A stretch of 64,000 nt of DNA, taken from Gordionus sp. m RMFG-2023 (lineage: Eukaryota > Nematomorpha > Gordioida > Chordodea > Parachordodidae). This document shows positions 45,004 through 57,130 of the stretch, in pieces; position 1 is the first letter of the stretch, and the number at the start of each line of letters is the position of its first letter. Below the pieces are notes generated by a model. The model was not told the origin of the DNA. It made no database searches and saw nothing but the letters and a program-made list of their open reading frames with translations. The position numbers and the translations under genes were made by a program. The stretch spans positions 25,521,366-25,585,365 of the forward strand of contig NC_088777.1 in assembly GCF_954871325.1 (NCBI RefSeq). Direction: 5' to 3'.

Positions 45004-45660
45004 TTTAAACCTTTTTTTTTGTTGAAAAATAAAATATTTCAAAATGTGCAAAAATTTTTAGATTAAAAAAATTATTTAATATAAAAGATTGGGTCTTAAT
45101 TTCCGATATTAATTTTCTTGGAGGTTTTAAAAATATTCGGAGTAAAAGAAGGTAATGCCCAAAAATTACGGTTGCACCGATATTTATCGGTATCGAATCA
45201 ATACAAATAGTAGTCCTCGGAAGAAGGGAACGGTTAATATTTTCAAAAATACAATTAAATACGATTTTAAAAATATTAAAATTAAAAGATGGTTTATAAC
45301 TATTTTTTATATATATACTTTATGTGCTTATAAAAAAAGACTAGCAGTGTAAAGAGTAGAATATAATCTTAATATATAGTAGAATTTAGAATATAGACCA
45401 CAAAAAATTAATTGTAAAAATCGCTAAATATAAATATCTAACGAAGGAACGAAAATATTAATAGACAAACTAGAAGATATATTAATCTTGAAAAGATTAT
45501 CAAAATTGTAATATGATATTATTTGAATATAATATAACGTATTTGTAATAAGATATTATTTGAATATTATATGTTGTAATATTATATAAACTTAAAAGGT
45601 CAAATGAATTAAATAATTATACTATAGTTTAAAAAGTATATATAGACAAGAATTGATAAT
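45004..45660. other. A+T-rich DNA, no gene recognised
   Basis: It would include the promoter of the gene above if that gene is real. The small ORF at 45155-45352 (+) contains a CACCGATATTTATCGGTATCG inverted repeat and is not convincing. Confidence 0.4.
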
Positions 45661-45664
45661 AAAG

Positions 45665-45905
45665 ATTATTGTTTTTCCATATTCCTTAGTCACAATAACA
45701 GCAATCTCATTTCAGAGATTATGTGAATTGTGAAATCATTCAATTTGGCAACCAACTTGATAATGAATATTGTTTTATGTCCTGTTGTGACCAGCTTTGG
45801 CCCTTTCTTTTGGATTAAGCGATAAAAGAACTTTATAAAAAATTCATTATCAAAAAATGTTCTAAATTACAATTTTTGAATTATATAAACTGGGCTTTGA
45901 TAGAT
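45665..45905. repeat. Dispersed repeat, copy A
   Basis: About 240 bases including GTTTTATGTCCTGTTGTGA, AGCGATAAAAGAACTTTATA and TTATCAAAAAATGTTCTAAA match 58615-58860 in the same orientation at roughly 80-85 percent by eye. No termini recognised. Confidence 0.8.
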
Positions 45906-46184
45906 GTTTTATATCCATACTGTCAAAATTAATAAAACTATTAAATCACTCACGAACTAAAGCAAGTTTTGTTTAAAAACAATAAAAATTATTTCCAAGG
46001 ACCAATTATCTGTTTGGCTCAATGTTTTAAATAAGACTTATTCTTAGTACCTTGCAAATTTAATTTATTTCGGCTCGAGTTCGACTCATATATTTTAATT
46101 TTTTAGGCCTGAGCTTGCCAGACCCATTTTCAGGTTCCATTAAGTCTGCCTAAAAGTCAAATATAAAAATATAATTTTCACCAA

Positions 46185-46465
46185 ACTGCTATCCCGATAT
46201 TGCAATTGAGATAATTCAATTGCGATAATGCATTCTAGCTGATGCATTCATTCTAAAATTTTCACAAAAATAAAATCGCTGAAACGCATTCTAAGACATT
46301 GCTTTTGCTGTAATGCATTCATACATTCGCGTTAATGCTTTCGCGATAATATATCCAGGCCTATGCACTCGCTGTAGTATTATCGTTGTAATATATTTGC
46401 GTAAATGGCGATATTATATTCGCGGTAATCGACCTTCACGGCAATGCATTTCGCGAGGCCTTCAG
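46185..46465. repeat. Short-period TGCATTCGCG / CGATAATGCATT array
   Basis: About a dozen copies of GCGATAATGCATT-like words spaced 13-20 bases, CpG-rich. Read in reverse complement (GCGAATGCATTATCGC) they resemble the CGCGAA array at 38.9-39.15 kb, which itself ends TTGCGAATGCATTTA. Confidence 0.7.
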
Positions 46466-47299
46466 ACAAAATTAGATTGAAATAACCTTTTTTTAGTTGT
46501 CTAATTTTTCAATTGTTTTCAATAAAAAAAGTCATTATAGATGGCGGTGTGCTAGAATAAAAAAATATCATTAAATCAATGATTTCCCTTTTGGTGTAGT
46601 TATTAAAACGTATGCGGATGTAAGCATGTAAAGTACGCGCCCTTGTTGATGTTAGGGGATTTACAATTCCTATAATTTCATATTTTCTTTAGGTAAGAAA
46701 ATGAAGGATAGAGAGGATTCATGAAGGATGCAGAAAACTAATTTGCACTTCATTAGCCATTTCATATTTATCTACAACCGCCAACCACCGTATCGTACAA
46801 ATAAGTTTCATAGTCATTAATATCATTCATTTTAATCTCATCTTGATAAGTATTCTTCTTAAGTATTTGAAATTTTTGTTTCAATAATTCTCAGACCTAG
46901 TGAAATAAGCGCATGAAGGGTTGCATGCCGAATATTGCGCAAAATCTTTTAAGCATTGTAATTTCTTTTTCATTCGTATGTTACATGAGTGATTATGATG
47001 AAGAAATTAAACTATGTAAAATATTTAGTGGATTCGAATTTTTGTATTTTTAAATAATAACCATAATAAAACAAACATTAGAAATAAATCAACTTTAGAC
47101 AATTAAATATCGACGAAATTACCTAATATTAATTGAAAAAAAGAAATTTAATATTTTTTGCTTCCAATTTTAAATATTATTTAAAGTTTATAATATTTTT
47201 ATAGTTATTAAAGCTTGACGCAATAAGAATTATTTTGCATATTATTTTTGAAAATAATGGAGGGTAGGAGTTAATAAAATTTAGTTCTTTTTAATGGGG
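46466..47299. other. Intergenic DNA, no gene recognised
   Basis: A+T-rich. Nothing supported. Confidence 0.45.
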
Positions 47300-47755
47300 G
47301 TTGGGGACAGGGTTGTCAGGTCTCCCCCCATCAGTGGGAGACTTCCGCAAATTTTTAGTTTACACGCAGACATCTCACTCCCGCAAAACTATCGCAATTT
47401 TTAAATTTCTCCCGCACATTTTTTTTAGCATTTTAATGTTTTTAATATATAAATAATAATTTTGAGAAACAGTAATTTTATTTTTATATTTTTAAAATAA
47501 ATTTTAAATATTTATTCAAAAAACATGTCTAATTTGTATTTCTTTCTATCCTTACCCCAATCAAGTTTTATTTTTATCCAATAATAAATTAACATGATTT
47601 ATTCATATTTTATCATTTTCATGTGTGTGTATAACATTATAGGGCTAGGTGCTTAATTATCACGTATCACGTTTAAATACATAATAAGGTAATATTGTAC
47701 TTATTTCAATGATAATTATTTTATTTATTATAGTTCAATCACATTATTATAATCA

Positions 47756-48761
47756 GTGCAAATGAGCAAGGCTATCAATGTTTTGGGACCTGAATCCAGG
47801 AGGTCAAATCTTGACAATTTGAAAGATGGACATACATATGCAATTCTAACAGATGCATCTAATAAGGGAAATATTAAAACATTTCCCTTCCTCCGCTATT
47901 TCAATAAAAATAAGGGCGTTTCAATAAAACTATTACAAATATTTTCCTCAGATACTGAAAAATCCTAAGACATAGCTACATATAATGGTAAATATAGCAG
48001 ATTTGCGATTATCAATGAGTTGCATGTCAGTTTTCTGCGCTGATATTGCCTCAGTGAATTTAAAACCTAGAGTGTTTTTACAGAATTGAAGTAGGCCAAT
48101 ATTAACTTAATGATAATTGCTGTATATACCATATAATACATAATTCTTGCAAGGCAATGAATATTATCTGTGGATGTCGAAATAATTGTAATGAAATGTT
48201 TTAACGAATTTAATGAATTAAAAGAGTTGGTGAAGTAGTCTGACTTGGAATGGTGTGGGTTTTTGCCACATGTCCCTATCAGGTGGTTATCATTAATACC
48301 CGCCATCGATAGAATTTTAAAATTTTACGAACCATTAAAAAATATTTCTTAAATAAAGATTATAAAAGACGTCCTAATATTTTGAAAATTTTTTTTCGAG
48401 AATGAAATGGCAGAGGCATATTTAGGAATGATTTCACATGTAGGAAATCTACTACATTTAATATGCAGTTGCAATCAGAAGAATCTTTTTTAAAAATATT
48501 CACAAAATTATGCTGCAGCTGTGTTCATCTTTACAGTAAATTGACAATAATTTTATGGGGCTATTGCTGAAAATATCATAAATATCACTCTAATTAATGT
48601 ATTTTTAAATGAAGCAAATATTTTTAATAAGACAATTTTAGAATATTTGCAATCAAGATTTGATTTCAATAACTCGATTTACAAACGTATAGATATTATT
48701 ACCTTGGAACAGAAACCATTAATTGATGGTTTTTGTAATTTAATAAATATATTAAAAATAC
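47756..48761 (+). pseudogene. hAT (ZBED-like) transposase of the outer element, split and decayed
   Basis: MSKAINVLGP begins the readable part. YAILTDASNKGNIKTFPFLR carries the first catalytic Asp in TDASNKG, then VSIKLLQIF and a stop at 47968. Further on, in shifting frames: DIASVN (48040), IIHNSCKAM (about 48130), and HVPIRWLSLIPAIDRILKFY (48269-48330) with the conserved RW. This is the ZBED-type hAT pattern, a nuclear cut-and-paste transposase. The second hAT interrupts the coding sequence at 48761, and a continuation (NIDVLFEEIQ type) is visible at 52442-52480. At least five frame breaks are present besides the insertion. Confidence 0.82.
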
Positions 48762-49013
48762 CAGAGTTGTTAAAGTATCTAAATATAAAAATGTGGTATC
48801 TGTATCTAGATAGATTTTTGATTAAAGTATCTGTATCTAGATATTATTTTAGATGTATCTGTGTTTGTTTTTAGATACTTTTTAAGATACATTTTGATAT
48901 ACTTCTATTTAACGCTTTTTTATATTATAAATAAAAATACTTGAATGTAAAATTTATTTTATTTCATATGAGCATAATATTAATATATATATATATTAAA
49001 AAATTATATATAT

Positions 49014-51403
49014 GGTAAATTCCATATCAAATCAACCAAGGTTTCAACCCGACCCCCTTCAATTTTTCTTAAATTTTTTGTACTGGTAGTATATACTATA
49101 ACTAAGAAAAAAATAAAATTTTATCTTCCAACACTGTTTACCCGCTAAGATATGGCCGTTTAAAGCGCGGAAAAATGGTACATTTTTGACAAAATGCACC
49201 TCATTTATTTTCAAATATCTCGAGAAATAATTAAGTTAGAAAAATAATTTAAATTATATTTTGTAGCTTAATAAAAGTTCTTTAAAATGACATAAAAATA
49301 AATATGATGGACATTTTATTAATATCGAAAACCGGATGTGTAAGACCGGAAATGGCCATAGAAAAAAAGGTATTTTTTTTTTAAAATTTTTTTTTTGTAG
49401 ATAGATCACTGCTTTGTATTTGTTCAAAATATAAGACTGGGATGAACATGGGTTTAGGAGTTATCACTCTTTATATGGCTAAAATTGAACAAATTTAACA
49501 TTAATATCATCATATTTTAATTTTATGAATAGTTATGAAAAAATGTTAATTTAAAAATTATATCTAAATGATAAGCCCTAATTTTTTTATCTTTATAAAA
49601 AAAATTTGAGAGGTGACTGGGATAATGAGCTGTTTAAAACTTTAGTTAAATTTTGTCTTGAAGTTAATTGACAAAATAATTCTAAACATATTTATAACTT
49701 TATTTGCCTCAAATTGCTTTACATATAATACAATCAAAAATTTATAATTAAAATATATCATATATTATAATCATCCAAGGAATTTTAATAAATGATGACT
49801 TTTGTTTTCGTCTAGAGGAATAAAAGCTTGGAACTTTGTGTTCCAGAAATTCTCTTTGCTCTCAAAAATCTGCTTTCAAGATGACTTTCTATGTTCATAT
49901 ATTCATTATTGCTCACAAATATATAATTTACCCCATAGATATTATTTCTTGCATAGTTAAATAAATCTATTGTTGTCAATATGTGATGTTCATATGGACG
50001 TTGCAAGCTTGCTCGAGCTGCTAACCGTTTAGTAACGGCCCCCAAAATGTCGCATGGACTTTTACCTTGTGCGGTTTCAAAAAATGTCACTCAGCCTTTA
50101 TCCCAAAATCATTTTCATGATTGTAGAGATTAATGAAACCTTTTATTTTTATATTGGTTACTGCTGCATCAGAAAAATAATAAATTTTAGCCACTCTATT
50201 AAATCTTTCCTTCAAGAATACGATCAATTTTTAAAATAAATAAAATGCACATGCGTTGTGCTTTAAACAATCTGATATAACCACTAAATTTACATGTTTT
50301 ATTATGTTGTTCTCACGATAATAAATTATAAAAGAGTTGATAGTGGCTTGATTATTGGTCTGATTAAATCCTTGTGCATGGTTCTACACTACAAATGCAT
50401 AGTTTTCTGAAAAGTCTACAATAACTAAGAATTCGCCAACATTTAAATTAAATTTTAAAAAGTTTCGAATTAATGATTATCGTGAAGCTATAAACAAATG
50501 AGGAATTAAATTGTTTAATTATTCAATTAAATAATCTACAATTTCGTCAGCGGATTTTGTCAGTGTTTCGAGGGTAGTTCAATCAACTGCTAATCATTGA
50601 ATGTTTTATAATCTATAAAATTCTCGTCAAATAATATAATAAGCCTTTCTTTTAACTTTGAATATAAGGGGGAAAATTTATTGTTGAATTTCAATTTTGG
50701 TAGATTATTTAATGCTAAATAATTATTTTGTCAAGTAATTTTAATTTCGAGATAAAATTTAACTAATGTTTTAAATAGCTCATTATCCCAGCCACCTCTC
50801 AAATTTTTTTTATAAAGATAAAAAAAAATAAGGGCCTATCATTTAGACATAATTTTTAAATTAACATTATTTTATAACTATTCATAAAATTAAAATATGA
50901 TGATATTAATGTTAAATTTGTTCAATTTTAGCCATATAAAGAGTGATAACTCCTAAACCCATGTTCATCCCAGTCTAGTATTTTGAACAAATATAAAGCA
51001 GTGTGATATCTATCTATAAAAAAAAAATTTGAAAAAAATACCGTTTTTTTCTATGGCCATTTCCGGTTTTACACATCCGGTTTTCGATATTAATAAAATG
51101 TCCATCATATTTATTTTTATCTCATTTTAAAGAACTTTTATTAAGCTACAAAATAAAATTTAAATTATTTTTCTAACTTAATTATTTCTCGAGATATTTG
51201 AAAATAAATGAGGTGCATTTTGTCAAAAATGTACCATTTTTCCGTGCTTTAAACGGCCATATCTTGTAAACAGTGTTGGAAGATAAAATTTCATTTTTTT
51301 CTTAGTTATAGTATATACTACCAGTATACAAAATTTAAGAAAAATTGAAGGGGGTCGGGTTGAAAATCGACTTTATTTTTGTTGATTTGATATAGAATTC
51401 ACC
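49014..51403 (-). mobile_element. Long-TIR DNA transposon, 2.4 kb, nested inside the second hAT
   Basis: Inverted arms of about 680 bases (49014-49690 and 50725-51403) begin GGTAAATTCCATATCAAATC. They share CCGACCCCCTTCAATTTTTC, CTGGTAGTATATACTATAAC and CGGCCATATCTT. The arms differ by small indels and scattered substitutions. The unique centre encodes a transposase remnant on the minus strand. No confident target duplication because the flanks are simple AT repeats. Superfamily uncertain; long TIRs would suit a MULE-like element. Confidence 0.88.
49812..50460 (-). pseudogene. Transposase-like remnant of the long-TIR element
   Basis: Minus-strand reading from about 50450: NVGEFLVIVDFSENYAFVV (candidate first catalytic Asp), ISDCLKHNACAFY, KIYYFSDAA (second Asp), FINLYNHENDFGIKAE. 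Then comes an open 92-codon segment 50090-49812 with GKSPCDILGAVTKRLAARAS, LQRPYEHH and TQSSKLLFL. I recall this GKGPCDG..GG..KRLA..ASLQRP pattern from uncharacterised transposon proteins abundant in arthropod and hydra genomes. The superfamily name is unknown to me. Several stops interrupt the upstream part. Confidence 0.65.
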
Positions 51404-51669
51404 ATATATGTAAAAATATTAAAACTTATATATAAAAAAAAATATATAAATATTAATTAAATATTATGTCCGAGTTATCAATAACAAGCAAATTCTGATA
51501 TTACAATCCACCTCAAGGAATTTGCCATTTTTAATTGCAATGGAATTGGTATTTTATTCTATTATAGTAATTTTTAAAATTAATATGATGACGAAAATGA
51601 CGACATTCTTCCATGACCAATTTGACCATATTTTAAAATAATATCTCAAAATAAAGAAAACAAATCTCT

Positions 51670-52085
51670 GTTAGTAAAATGTTTGCTATGTCTACCAAAA
51701 AATATGCAAATTTTAGTTAGCATTACCTCAACTTGCTACATTGTAAAACATTTAAGGGTATAGATACTAAATAAATGTTTACAATTTTAATTTTAAATTT
51801 TAAGAGAAAACATCAAACACTCCTAATCCAAATAAAAAAGGGGAAGGAGAAAAAATCTACTAAAGAAAATATTGGACTAGGCTCATCGTCCATGATTTTT
51901 TTTCCAAGAGACCTCAGACTTTAACCCAAACCACTTTAGATGATTTAATAACTGATTTTATTATAGATAGCATTCAGGCATTTTCAATTGTTGAAAATCC
52001 TTCATTTATAAAAATGATCAAAACATTAGCTCCACAAAAAAATATAATTTGCCGACAGACAGTGGTTGTTACTGAAATCTAATAA
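51670..52085 (+). pseudogene. hAT transposase N-terminal part of the second element
   Basis: KCLLCLPKN gives the CxxC of a BED-type zinc finger, followed by STCYIVKHL with the His position. After a gap, LDDLITDFIIDSIQAFSIVE, then NPSFIKMIKTLAP, matches the hAT region just after the zinc finger (PFS.VE...F..L...L.P). The catalytic and dimerisation regions are missing, so this is an internally deleted, non-functional copy. Frame breaks separate the two readable parts. Confidence 0.75.
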
Positions 52086-52520
52086 TTCTTTATAATCATT
52101 TAATCATATGTTATATTATTTTATTAATGATATATAATAATTATTTATATTAATCATATATTATATTAATATCTAAAAATCATTATTTTAGTTATATTTT
52201 GATAAATATGATATCGAGACAATAAATTTTTTAGATCATTTCATGAATTTTCACAATAGAATCCTAATTTAGGTTTATTCAAACCTTATCTAAGAGTATA
52301 ATAAAAAGTGTATCTGTACATATATACATTTTAAATTGTATCTGTATCAAGATAACTTTTTAGAAGCTGTATCTAGATAAATTTTTGGATGATGTATCTA
52401 GATCCATTTAAAAAGTATCTTTTAACAACTCTGAAAAATACCGATAAACATTGATGTCTTGTTTGAGGAGATTCAAATTATTTTCTTTTATATATAATAT
52501 AAATAAAGTAACTCCACGAC

Positions 52521-53151
52521 AAGGGTTGCGAACCCGGGCTTTAAGGTTAAAAAAATAGGTAGGTTCGGTTCGAGTTAGGTTAAGGGAAATATTTTTGAAC
52601 CCGAGTTTGGTTCCGGGTTCAGCTCGGGTTTAAGATTTTTGAACTGATAAAAAAATATTCTATATTTAAATCAAAATTAAAAAACTAGACATAAAGTTTT
52701 TATTTTATTTATAGGGAAAATATAGTTAAAAATACAAAGTATAGTCATGTAAAGATTTAAAAAATTTTATTTAGACGTATTTCTTATATCCAATATAATA
52801 ATTTTTACGTTGACTTGTTCACTTTAATTTTCCTCTAATTAATAATCTTTGAGAATAAGTTAAAAATGGAGTAAATGAATTAAGTTGTTTAAAATTTATT
52901 AACACTTCACTTAAATAGAAATTTGAAAATATTATATAATGTCATGTAAATTATTAATATTTGTATTTAGAATTATACAAATATCTTATAATTTAAACAC
53001 TACACTGAACCCACTTGATCCCGGGTTCAAATAAAATTCTCGGGTTTGGTTCGGGGTTTTGAAAATTTTATAAATGGGGTTCAGGTTCGGTTTGGGTTCA
53101 AATTTTTTCCCCAAAAACCTGGGTTTTCTTCTCCGTGGGTTCGAACCCCTG
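52521..53151. mobile_element. Third hAT, 631-bp non-autonomous, perfect 8-bp target duplication
   Basis: Tips AAGGGTTGCGAACCC and, reversed, CAGGGGTTCGAACCC. The octamer tccacgac is at 52513-52520 and 53152-53159. Subterminal GGTTCGGTTCGAG / CGGGTTCAGCTCGGG and GGGTTCAGGTTCGGTTTGGG blocks. No coding sequence. Inserted in the outer hAT, outside the second one. Confidence 0.93.
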
Positions 53152-53348
53152 TCCACGACAAGAAAGTTAATTTGAAAAATATTACCTTTTCTGATATTAT
53201 AAAACGTTATTATAAGAAATAATAGGCAGATAACTAAAATAATTCACAATCTAGGCGGAAGGCCGGTATAACCGCTAATTTTTTTTTTAGCAATTTTAAT
53301 ATTTCACCCGCAAAATACCAATTTTGACCTGGCAACCCTGGTTGGGGA

Positions 53349-54285
53349 TATTCAGCTACCTCGGGAATTGTAGGAGCCACGCAAACCTTTAGGAGTCGTT
53401 GGCCTCCAATTATACCGCGCAGTATATAGAAATAAGAATCAATTTAATTTAAATCGCAAATTAAATCAAATAATTTACGATTTTTATATTTAAAAAAGTT
53501 AATGGGTTTAATTATATATATTCTAAAGAGAATCAAATCTATTATAATTTTTTAAAACTTCACCAATTTTTATGTTTAAAAATTGTAATTAAATGGGAAA
53601 ACTGTAGAGGTAATAAATTTTTTAATGGATTCGATTTTCTATTTTGAAATAAATTAACATAAAAATTGATTTAAATCAATAATTTATAAACTAAATTGAT
53701 TTAATTCGCGATTAAAGTCAAATAGCTTTTTATTTCCATACTCTATGGGGTGGTATTTGTTTAATAACTGGAAACAGACGACGCCACTAATCGGCAAGAT
53801 AGGCGTGCTGAAGAATGTCAATAATTTCAAACCCACCGCAATCAAAGATATCTGCGTGCAGATCTTAATTATATAGATAAATTTAAAATTTTACAAGGAG
53901 AGCAAATCTTAAATCTATGAGGGTGTCATATTAGCTATAAATATTTTCTAATATATTAAATGCTTTTATTTATATAAAATAGAACTGCTCATTTGAGAAA
54001 GAGGCGAAATCCCTAATCAAACTAATTAGCCATAAAACAACAATCTCAAGGGCTCTTTTGATTAAACAAAAAATCAGTGTCGAAATATTACATTATAATT
54101 TTAAATTATTTAAAGATACATGACCGTCATCAGAGGATGATGACTATTTTTAACAAAATTTTATATTTTTTTTCTAAATATGTTATCATATATGCAGTTC
54201 ACATATTATTCTAATTACTTTATATAATTTGATTATTAAATTAATAAAAATTGTCAAGATTCACTATTTTTAAACAAATATTAAT
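53349..54285. other. Intergenic DNA, no gene recognised
   Basis: A+T-rich, with an AATTGATTTAAATC.. theme at 53.43-53.73 kb that looks like an eroded inverted repeat. Nothing coding. Confidence 0.45.
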
Positions 54286-54289
54286 TAAT

Positions 54290-55378
54290 TTTTCTGATCG
54301 ATAACTTTTCGGTCCTACCTTTTCAATTTTGATAAAATTTTGCATACTGAGAGAACATCATTAGAAAATAGAATATAAAATATTAGCTAAAAAGTACTAA
54401 TAGTTTTTAAGATATCATTGGCCAAAAATATTTTTGAAAATTGCGATAAATTAAAAAATAATACTAAAAATTATATGTCATTTTGCAACTCTATTAAAAG
54501 CCTTAAATATAAAGGATTTATATAAAATAATAATCTTACGGTTTTTATGTAAGTTATAAATTTTAATCCTGAAAGCTCCAGGTGTTTGGCTTTCCGAATT
54601 TCTTCAAATTTAATATTTTATTATTCACTTATATCTATATGTAAAAAAAATTAAACTTGGGACAGCCATGAGTTATTTAGTTATTATGATTTTTTAATAA
54701 AATAATTTTTTTTTAAATAATAGATAGCGCTCCTATATAAAATAACGCATTTTTGTTAAAACTATTTTTTTAAAAAATTTTATTCTTTTTTAAAAATAAA
54801 TAATAAGATTTTCCAACACTATTTAGAAAGAAAGAAAGTCGCATGTAAAAATTATTGTTTTATAACAAATGATTAAATTTCCTAAATTTCTATTATCTTC
54901 TACTGGAAACATCATAATTAATTGTTGAAAGATAAAAGTCAGTTCTCATGCACCTGCCTGCTATTAATTAATTTTAATTTTACAAATATTTCGAAGAAAT
55001 AATATAAGTGAATAATAAAATATTAAATTCAAAGAAATTTGGAAATCGAAACACCTGGAGTTTTAAGGTTCAAAGTTTAACTTAATAAAAACAGCAAGAT
55101 TATTTTTTTTAAAAAATCTTTATTATTAATAAAAGGCTTTTAATATGTTACAAAGTGACATATATTAAAGGTTTTTAGTACCATTATTTTAAACTTATAG
55201 CTATTTTTAAAAATCGTATTTTAGGTATTTTTGGCTATAAATATCTCAGAAACTATTAGTACTTGGAGGCTAAAATCTTGGAGTCGATGCTTTCTAACGA
55301 TGTTCTCTCTGTAGAAAAATTTTATTAAAATTAAAAAGGTCGGGCCGAAAACTTATCGATTTGGTATGGAATTACCCC
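54290..55378. mobile_element. Foldback (long inverted repeat) element, 1.1 kb
   Basis: The arms 54290-54685 and 54950-55378 are inverted copies. Shared stretches include ATAACTTTTCGGTCC / GGGCCGAAAACTTAT, AGAGAACATC / GATGTTCTCTC and CTCCAGGTGTTTGG / CCTGGAG. The right tip, reversed, reads GGGGTAATTCCATACCAAAT, very like the tip of the 49-51.4 kb element. The left tip is eroded. Non-coding centre of about 270 bases. Confidence 0.82.
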
Positions 55379-55800
55379 TCTATCTTACTAAAAAAATACA
55401 TAAATAAAAAAATTAATATAAGAAGAGGATTTTGAAAGTCAATCAATGCGGTTCTACTAAAATTATATTAAAAAAAAATTATGTTATAAAGTATCATTAT
55501 TCCTTAATTTTCTAAATTTAAAAATCTAAAATAATTATTGAAACTTAAATGTCTGAAAGTAGTGGATGTAGAATTGCAGGCATTGTACCAGTCGGGGACC
55601 CTTCAAAACTTCTGGTAAAGGCTCGATGTTGGCTAGAACCCGTCTCAAGCACTTTATCATATAATAAAACAAAACGGTTATATTTAACAGTGGTTAAGTA
55701 GCACCCTGGACTGGAAAAATAATTTTCCATCCTGGCAGGATAACTTGATAATTTTTTTTAAAAGCTTAGAGTTAGACAATCATGTCTTTTTCTAATAAAA
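55379..55800. other. Intergenic DNA, no gene recognised
   Basis: The minus ORF 55545-55730 (HRAFTRSFEGSPTGTMPAIL) lies in locally G+C-richer sequence. I do not recognise it. Confidence 0.35.
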
Positions 55801-55807
55801 AATTCAT

Positions 55808-56597
55808 TAAAGACTGGGTCGGAAAACTTGGGCGGGAATTCGGCCTGCCCGGGCAAAAACTTTTTTAAGGGCAGGCGGGCGGGTTAAAAAAAATTAAATC
55901 ATTTAAGTAAATATTAATAATAAATTGTTCTTATGAACTTTTTTGGATATTACAAATTAAAATGTCCTTTTTTGGTATCATAAAAACTATTTTCTTAAAA
56001 TAAATAAACTTTTACGTATATTTAAAACAACTTTGGTGGAAACGACAAGAAAGAGATTTGCCAAAACTACCAAGATTAGCAAGAAAAATATTGGCAATTC
56101 CTGCAACTAGTGATTCTTCTGAACGAGGATTTAGCATTGCTGGAAGGTTTTTAGAACAAAGAAGAACGTGTTTGAATCCAGAAAATATCGATTCATTATT
56201 ATTTTTGCATTATTAATTACATATAGTATCGATTTTTTATTTATATTATTTTCATAAATATTTTATTTGATCAAATAAATTATCCATAATTTTAATTGAA
56301 TATTTTTTATGCTTAATATAGTAATTTCCTAAAAAAAATTGTAGAGGTGTAATGATGAAATTTTTTTTTATTAGATGCTTAAAAAATTTAAAGAATGTAC
56401 ATAATTAGATTTTATAATAGCGGGCTTGGGTTAAATTTTTTTTATAAACAATGAGTGGGCGAATAAAAAATTTTAGAGTAATGAGCGGGCTGGTATTTTT
56501 TGAAAACAATGGGCAGGCTGTGTGGGTGGGTTAAATATTTTTAAAACATTGAGTGGGCGGGCTTATGATCCAAAAAACCCCCCAATGCAGACCTCTG
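55808..56597 (+). mobile_element. hAT internal-deletion derivative, 790 bp (AGAGGTCTGC family)
   Basis: The 5' terminus (55808-55890, G+C blocks GGGCAGGCGGGCGGG) joins about 150 bases of A+T sequence matching 12.7-12.85 kb inverted. The transposase C-terminus follows, then the 3' terminus with four G+C blocks ending CCAATGCAGACCTCTG at 56597. It thus supplies the complete 3' end that the copy at 10-13 kb lacks locally. Left tip eroded; target duplication not clear. Confidence 0.85.
56035..56215 (+). pseudogene. hAT dimerisation-domain fragment
   Basis: Open stretch QLWWKRQERDLPKLPRLARK, ILAIPATSDSSERGFSIAGR, FLEQRRTCLNPENIDSLLFL and a stop. This is the conserved C-terminal hAT domain (LPxLxxLAxxxLxIPATSxxSER-FS), here complete with the SSER motif that the copy at 10.3 kb has lost. 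No upstream transposase is attached, so it cannot be active. The open frame suggests the derivative formed fairly recently. Confidence 0.88.
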
Positions 56598-56915
56598 TTC
56601 AGATATTTATAATGATTTAACTCTTTATTCCGATTAACTTCGGGTCCCTGATAAAAATACAAGGATATGATTGAGGAATCTTCTTCATACTTTTTACTGC
56701 ATGACATAAGTATTTATGTTGAAAATGTTACAATCGCTTAACATTTAGTTAAAATGGACGTTAGCAATAACAATAGCATTCACATAAAAATATTCATTTC
56801 ACAATTCGTAAAACATTTCCAAGTTTTTATTTATCCATTACATTCTTTTTATTTTATAAGAAACCATCCCATTTGATATTTGGACCATATATCTTGTCTT
56901 CTAGTGAAGATATTC
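56598..56915. other. Intergenic DNA, no gene recognised
   Basis: A+T-rich. Nothing supported. Confidence 0.45.
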
Positions 56916-56919
56916 GTCA

Positions 56920-57130
56920 CGATGACCCCCTGGGCTCCATATTATTCTGTAGAATTCATGATTTGATAACTAAAATCAAAAATGATTATTCGTTGCTCCC
57001 TGCACCTATGGTATATTCATGACGGGGTCATATATGACAATTCTTTAGAAGTAGAAAAGTGAATTAATATTACGAAGGATTCTGCCAACAATCTCGGCTT
57101 TGTAATTAACCAAAGTGAATGAAAATATCG
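56920..57130 (+). mobile_element. Reverse-transcriptase-like fossil, family uncertain
   Basis: A short broken stretch recalls the palm of a reverse transcriptase: DDPLGSILFCRIHDLITKI, followed at the usual distance by a PAPMVYS region and DSANNLGFVINQSE. No other parts of an element, and no terminal repeats, are recognisable around it. Probably old. Confidence 0.45.

Larger units (their letters stand above)
48762..52433 (+). mobile_element. Second hAT, 3.7 kb, nested in the first, perfect 8-bp target duplication
   Basis: Ends CAGAGTTGTTAAAG and, reversed, CAGAGTTGTTAAAAG. The octamer aaaaatac is at 48754-48761 and 52434-52441. GTATCTAGATA subterminal repeats lie at both ends, as in the MITE at 4304-4477. 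It carries a plus-strand N-terminal transposase remnant at 51.67-52.08 kb, and is itself interrupted by a long-TIR transposon at 49014-51403. Confidence 0.93.
47308..53340 (+). mobile_element. Outer hAT element, 6.0 kb, perfect 8-bp target duplication
   Basis: Ends CAGGGTTGTCAGGTC and, reversed, CAGGGTTGCCAGGTC. The octamer gttgggga is at 47300-47307 and 53341-53348. About 1.7 kb belongs to the element itself; the rest is nested insertions at 48762-52433 and 52521-53151. Both termini also carry CCCGCA-rich blocks. It encodes a plus-strand hAT transposase remnant. Confidence 0.93.
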
